Origin: JBCDJG01 sp038748065 | Lineage (GTDB): Bacteria > Pseudomonadota > Gammaproteobacteria > Pseudomonadales > Halieaceae | Assembly: GCA_038748065.1 (NCBI GenBank) | Contig: JBCDJG010000065.1 | Span: 1-24,409, forward strand | Direction of reading: 5' to 3' | DNA length: 24,409 nucleotides | Notes under the pieces: model-generated | Databases searched by the model: none | What the model was told of the DNA's origin: nothing | What the model saw: only the letters and a program-made list of their open reading frames with translations | Shown here: one piece after another, positions 23,286-24,409 of the stretch | Layout of the letters: every line of letters begins with the position of its first letter | Position numbering within the stretch: the first letter of the stretch is position 1 | Made by a program: the position numbers and the translations under genes

Positions 23286-24128
23286 ATGTCAGACAAGCCT
23301 GAACAAGCATCGGAGGCGGAAGAACCCACCGCCTCGACCGCACCTTCGCTCGATATCTTCGTCGATGATCACGAGGAGGAGGTCTCGGAGAATGGCAAAA
23401 CGGTGCGTCGCCGCGGCGTCTACCTGTTGCCAAACCTGTTCACAACCGCCGCCCTGTTTGCCGGCTTCTATGGCGTGATAGCGGCTATGCGCGGGGACTT
23501 CGAGCCTGCAGCGATAGCGATCATCGTGGCGGGCGTACTCGACAGCCTCGATGGCCGGGTGGCCAGGATGACCAATACCCAGAGCAAGTTTGGCGCCGAA
23601 TACGATAGCCTCGCTGACATGGTGTCCTTTGGTGTGGCGCCGGCCCTGGTCATGTTCAGCTGGGGCCTGACGGATCTGGGCAAGTTCGGCTGGAGCGCCG
23701 CCTTCGTCTACGTGGCTTGCGCTGCGCTGCGGCTGGCCCGCTTTAACACCAGCATTGATACGGCTGACAAGAATTTTTTTACAGGGCTTTCCAGCCCTGC
23801 AGCCGCCGGTATCCTCGTCAGTGTGGTTTGGGTGTCTTATGAAATGGGCCTCGTCGGTGATGCGCTGCCTTCTGAGCTTGCGGTTGCCGCAGGCATCCTC
23901 ACTATCGTGGCGGGAATCCTGATGATAGCCAATGTGCCCTACTACAGTTTCAAGGGCATTGATCCGCTAGGTCGGGTACCTTTCTTCATTATCATTGTGG
24001 TTGTGCTGGGTTTTGGCCTGGTTTTGCTGGACCCGCCACGTTTTTTCCTGATCGCGTCGCTGCTTTATGCGCTATCCGGCCCCGTGATTCTGATCGCCAA
24101 GCGCGGCCGACAGGGGCCGCCAGAATAG
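23286..24128 (+). CDS. pssA: CDP-diacylglycerol--serine O-phosphatidyltransferase
   Basis: This 280-aa integral membrane enzyme makes phosphatidylserine, the precursor of phosphatidylethanolamine. The CDP-alcohol phosphotransferase motif D-G-x2-A-R-x8-G-x3-D-x3-D is complete: Asp89, Gly90, Ala93, Arg94, Gly103, Asp107 and Asp111. Several membrane helices follow, and an acidic N-terminal extension of about 40 residues precedes the first. It is the membrane-type (Bacillus/Pseudomonas-like) PssA, unrelated to the phospholipase D-type PssA of E. coli. An AAAAGG Shine-Dalgarno precedes the ATG. It lies 35 bases after ilvY; TACAAT at 23251-23256 could be a -10 box of its own, without a clear -35. 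In many gammaproteobacteria pssA directly follows ilvC. Confidence 0.93.
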   Translation: MSDKPEQASEAEEPTASTAPSLDIFVDDHEEEVSENGKTVRRRGVYLLPNLFTTAALFAGFYGVIAAMRGDFEPAAIAIIVAGVLDSLDGRVARMTNTQSKFGAEYDSLADMVSFGVAPALVMFSWGLTDLGKFGWSAAFVYVACAALRLARFNTSIDTADKNFFTGLSSPAAAGILVSVVWVSYEMGLVGDALPSELAVAAGILTIVAGILMIANVPYYSFKGIDPLGRVPFFIIIVVVLGFGLVLLDPPRFFLIASLLYALSGPVILIAKRGRQGPPE

Positions 24129-24201
24129 CGCCAGGACTTGCGGAACCATTTGCGCTTGCGTCACTCTTAATACCAGTTCATCACCGGCGGCAGGAGCCTG
24201 C

Positions 24202-24409
24202 ATGCGACGCAAATTTAAAGTCCCTTCAATCGCCTCCTCTGAGATAACGTCTGAGAGCGCATATATGAACCGCCGCCAGTTCATGGGTGGAGTTGTCGGC
24301 GGTACGGCAGGCGCTCTGGCTGCAGCAGGTGTGCCGCAGATCGCGTTGGCTGACACCGGGACGGGCGGAGCAGCGCTTGAATATCAGAGCGCGACGCCGC
24401 AAGGCGGGC
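24202..24409 (+). CDS. msrP: Protein-methionine-sulfoxide reductase catalytic subunit MsrP (partial, N-terminus)
   Basis: The ATG at 24202 has AGGAG five bases upstream and opens a frame that runs off the window end. The visible 69 residues have the MsrP/YedY start: a basic beginning, Ser-Glu-Ile-Thr-Ser-Glu-Ser-Ala-Tyr, then a twin-arginine signal (Asn-Arg-Arg-Gln-Phe-Met-Gly) and a hydrophobic stretch ending near Ala-Leu-Ala-Asp. MsrP is a periplasmic molybdopterin enzyme, exported by Tat, that with MsrQ repairs oxidised methionines. The molybdenum-binding Cys lies outside the window, so the call rests on the N-terminus and its place after pssA. Confidence 0.8.
   Translation, partial: MRRKFKVPSIASSEITSESAYMNRRQFMGGVVGGTAGALAAAGVPQIALADTGTGGAALEYQSATPQGG

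Overview
The window looks like a chromosomal segment of a free-living, probably marine gammaproteobacterium. The gene content and synteny resemble Halieaceae/Cellvibrionales or Pseudomonas relatives, but the genus is inferred rather than proven. Four core blocks are recognisable: the 3' half of a type IV pilus minor-pilin operon; pilS-pilR with the nearby nadE; bamD / rluD-pgeF-clpB; and an ilvB-ilvH ... ilvC/ilvY-pssA-msrP block. No tRNA, rRNA, insertion sequence, CRISPR array or phage gene was seen.

Layout. Positions 1-3563 (+) hold the end of a minor-pilin operon: a probable pilW tail, pilX, a short pilY1 and pilE, each overlapping the next. Positions 3560-4615 (-) hold a 61-aa secreted, membrane-anchored peptide and a sterol-desaturase-superfamily hydroxylase, lying between the pilin operon and pilR. 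Positions 4763-7782 (-) are pilS-pilR, the two-component system that normally drives pilin transcription. Then come nadE (+), bamD (-), and rluD, pgeF and clpB (+). clpB sits behind an excellent sigma-32 promoter but carries an in-frame amber codon at codon 729 of 857. A DUF4124 protein (-) and a gene-free stretch of about 530 bases precede ilvB-ilvH (15925-18163).

The most unusual part is 18153-20186. It holds a second, paralogous sterol-desaturase-family gene (-), then an AT-rich stretch with a decayed copy of a small secreted Cys-containing protein, then an intact copy of that protein. Both copies keep a recognisably duplicated promoter. The intact protein has a signal peptide and, in mid-protein, a segment resembling a C-terminal exosortase sorting signal of the VP-x-L / hydrophobic / Arg type. 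This fits the 'midcut-by-XrtH' class by pattern, and the 61-aa peptide at 4430-4615 looks like a minimal relative. Thus two loci about 14 kb apart each pair a desaturase-like hydroxylase with a sorting-signal-like secreted protein. Both sit inside otherwise conserved operon neighbourhoods, and both have the desaturase 3' end overlapping the last gene of the preceding operon.

After that come yqhA (-), a class II ilvC (-) with a strong terminator, divergent ilvY (+) with LysR-type operator sites between them, pssA (+), and the start of msrP (+, cut by the window end). In many gammaproteobacteria the order is ilvB-ilvH-ilvC-pssA in one direction. Here ilvC is instead an Escherichia-type inverted ilvC/ilvY pair separated from ilvBH by the hydroxylase/secreted-protein island.
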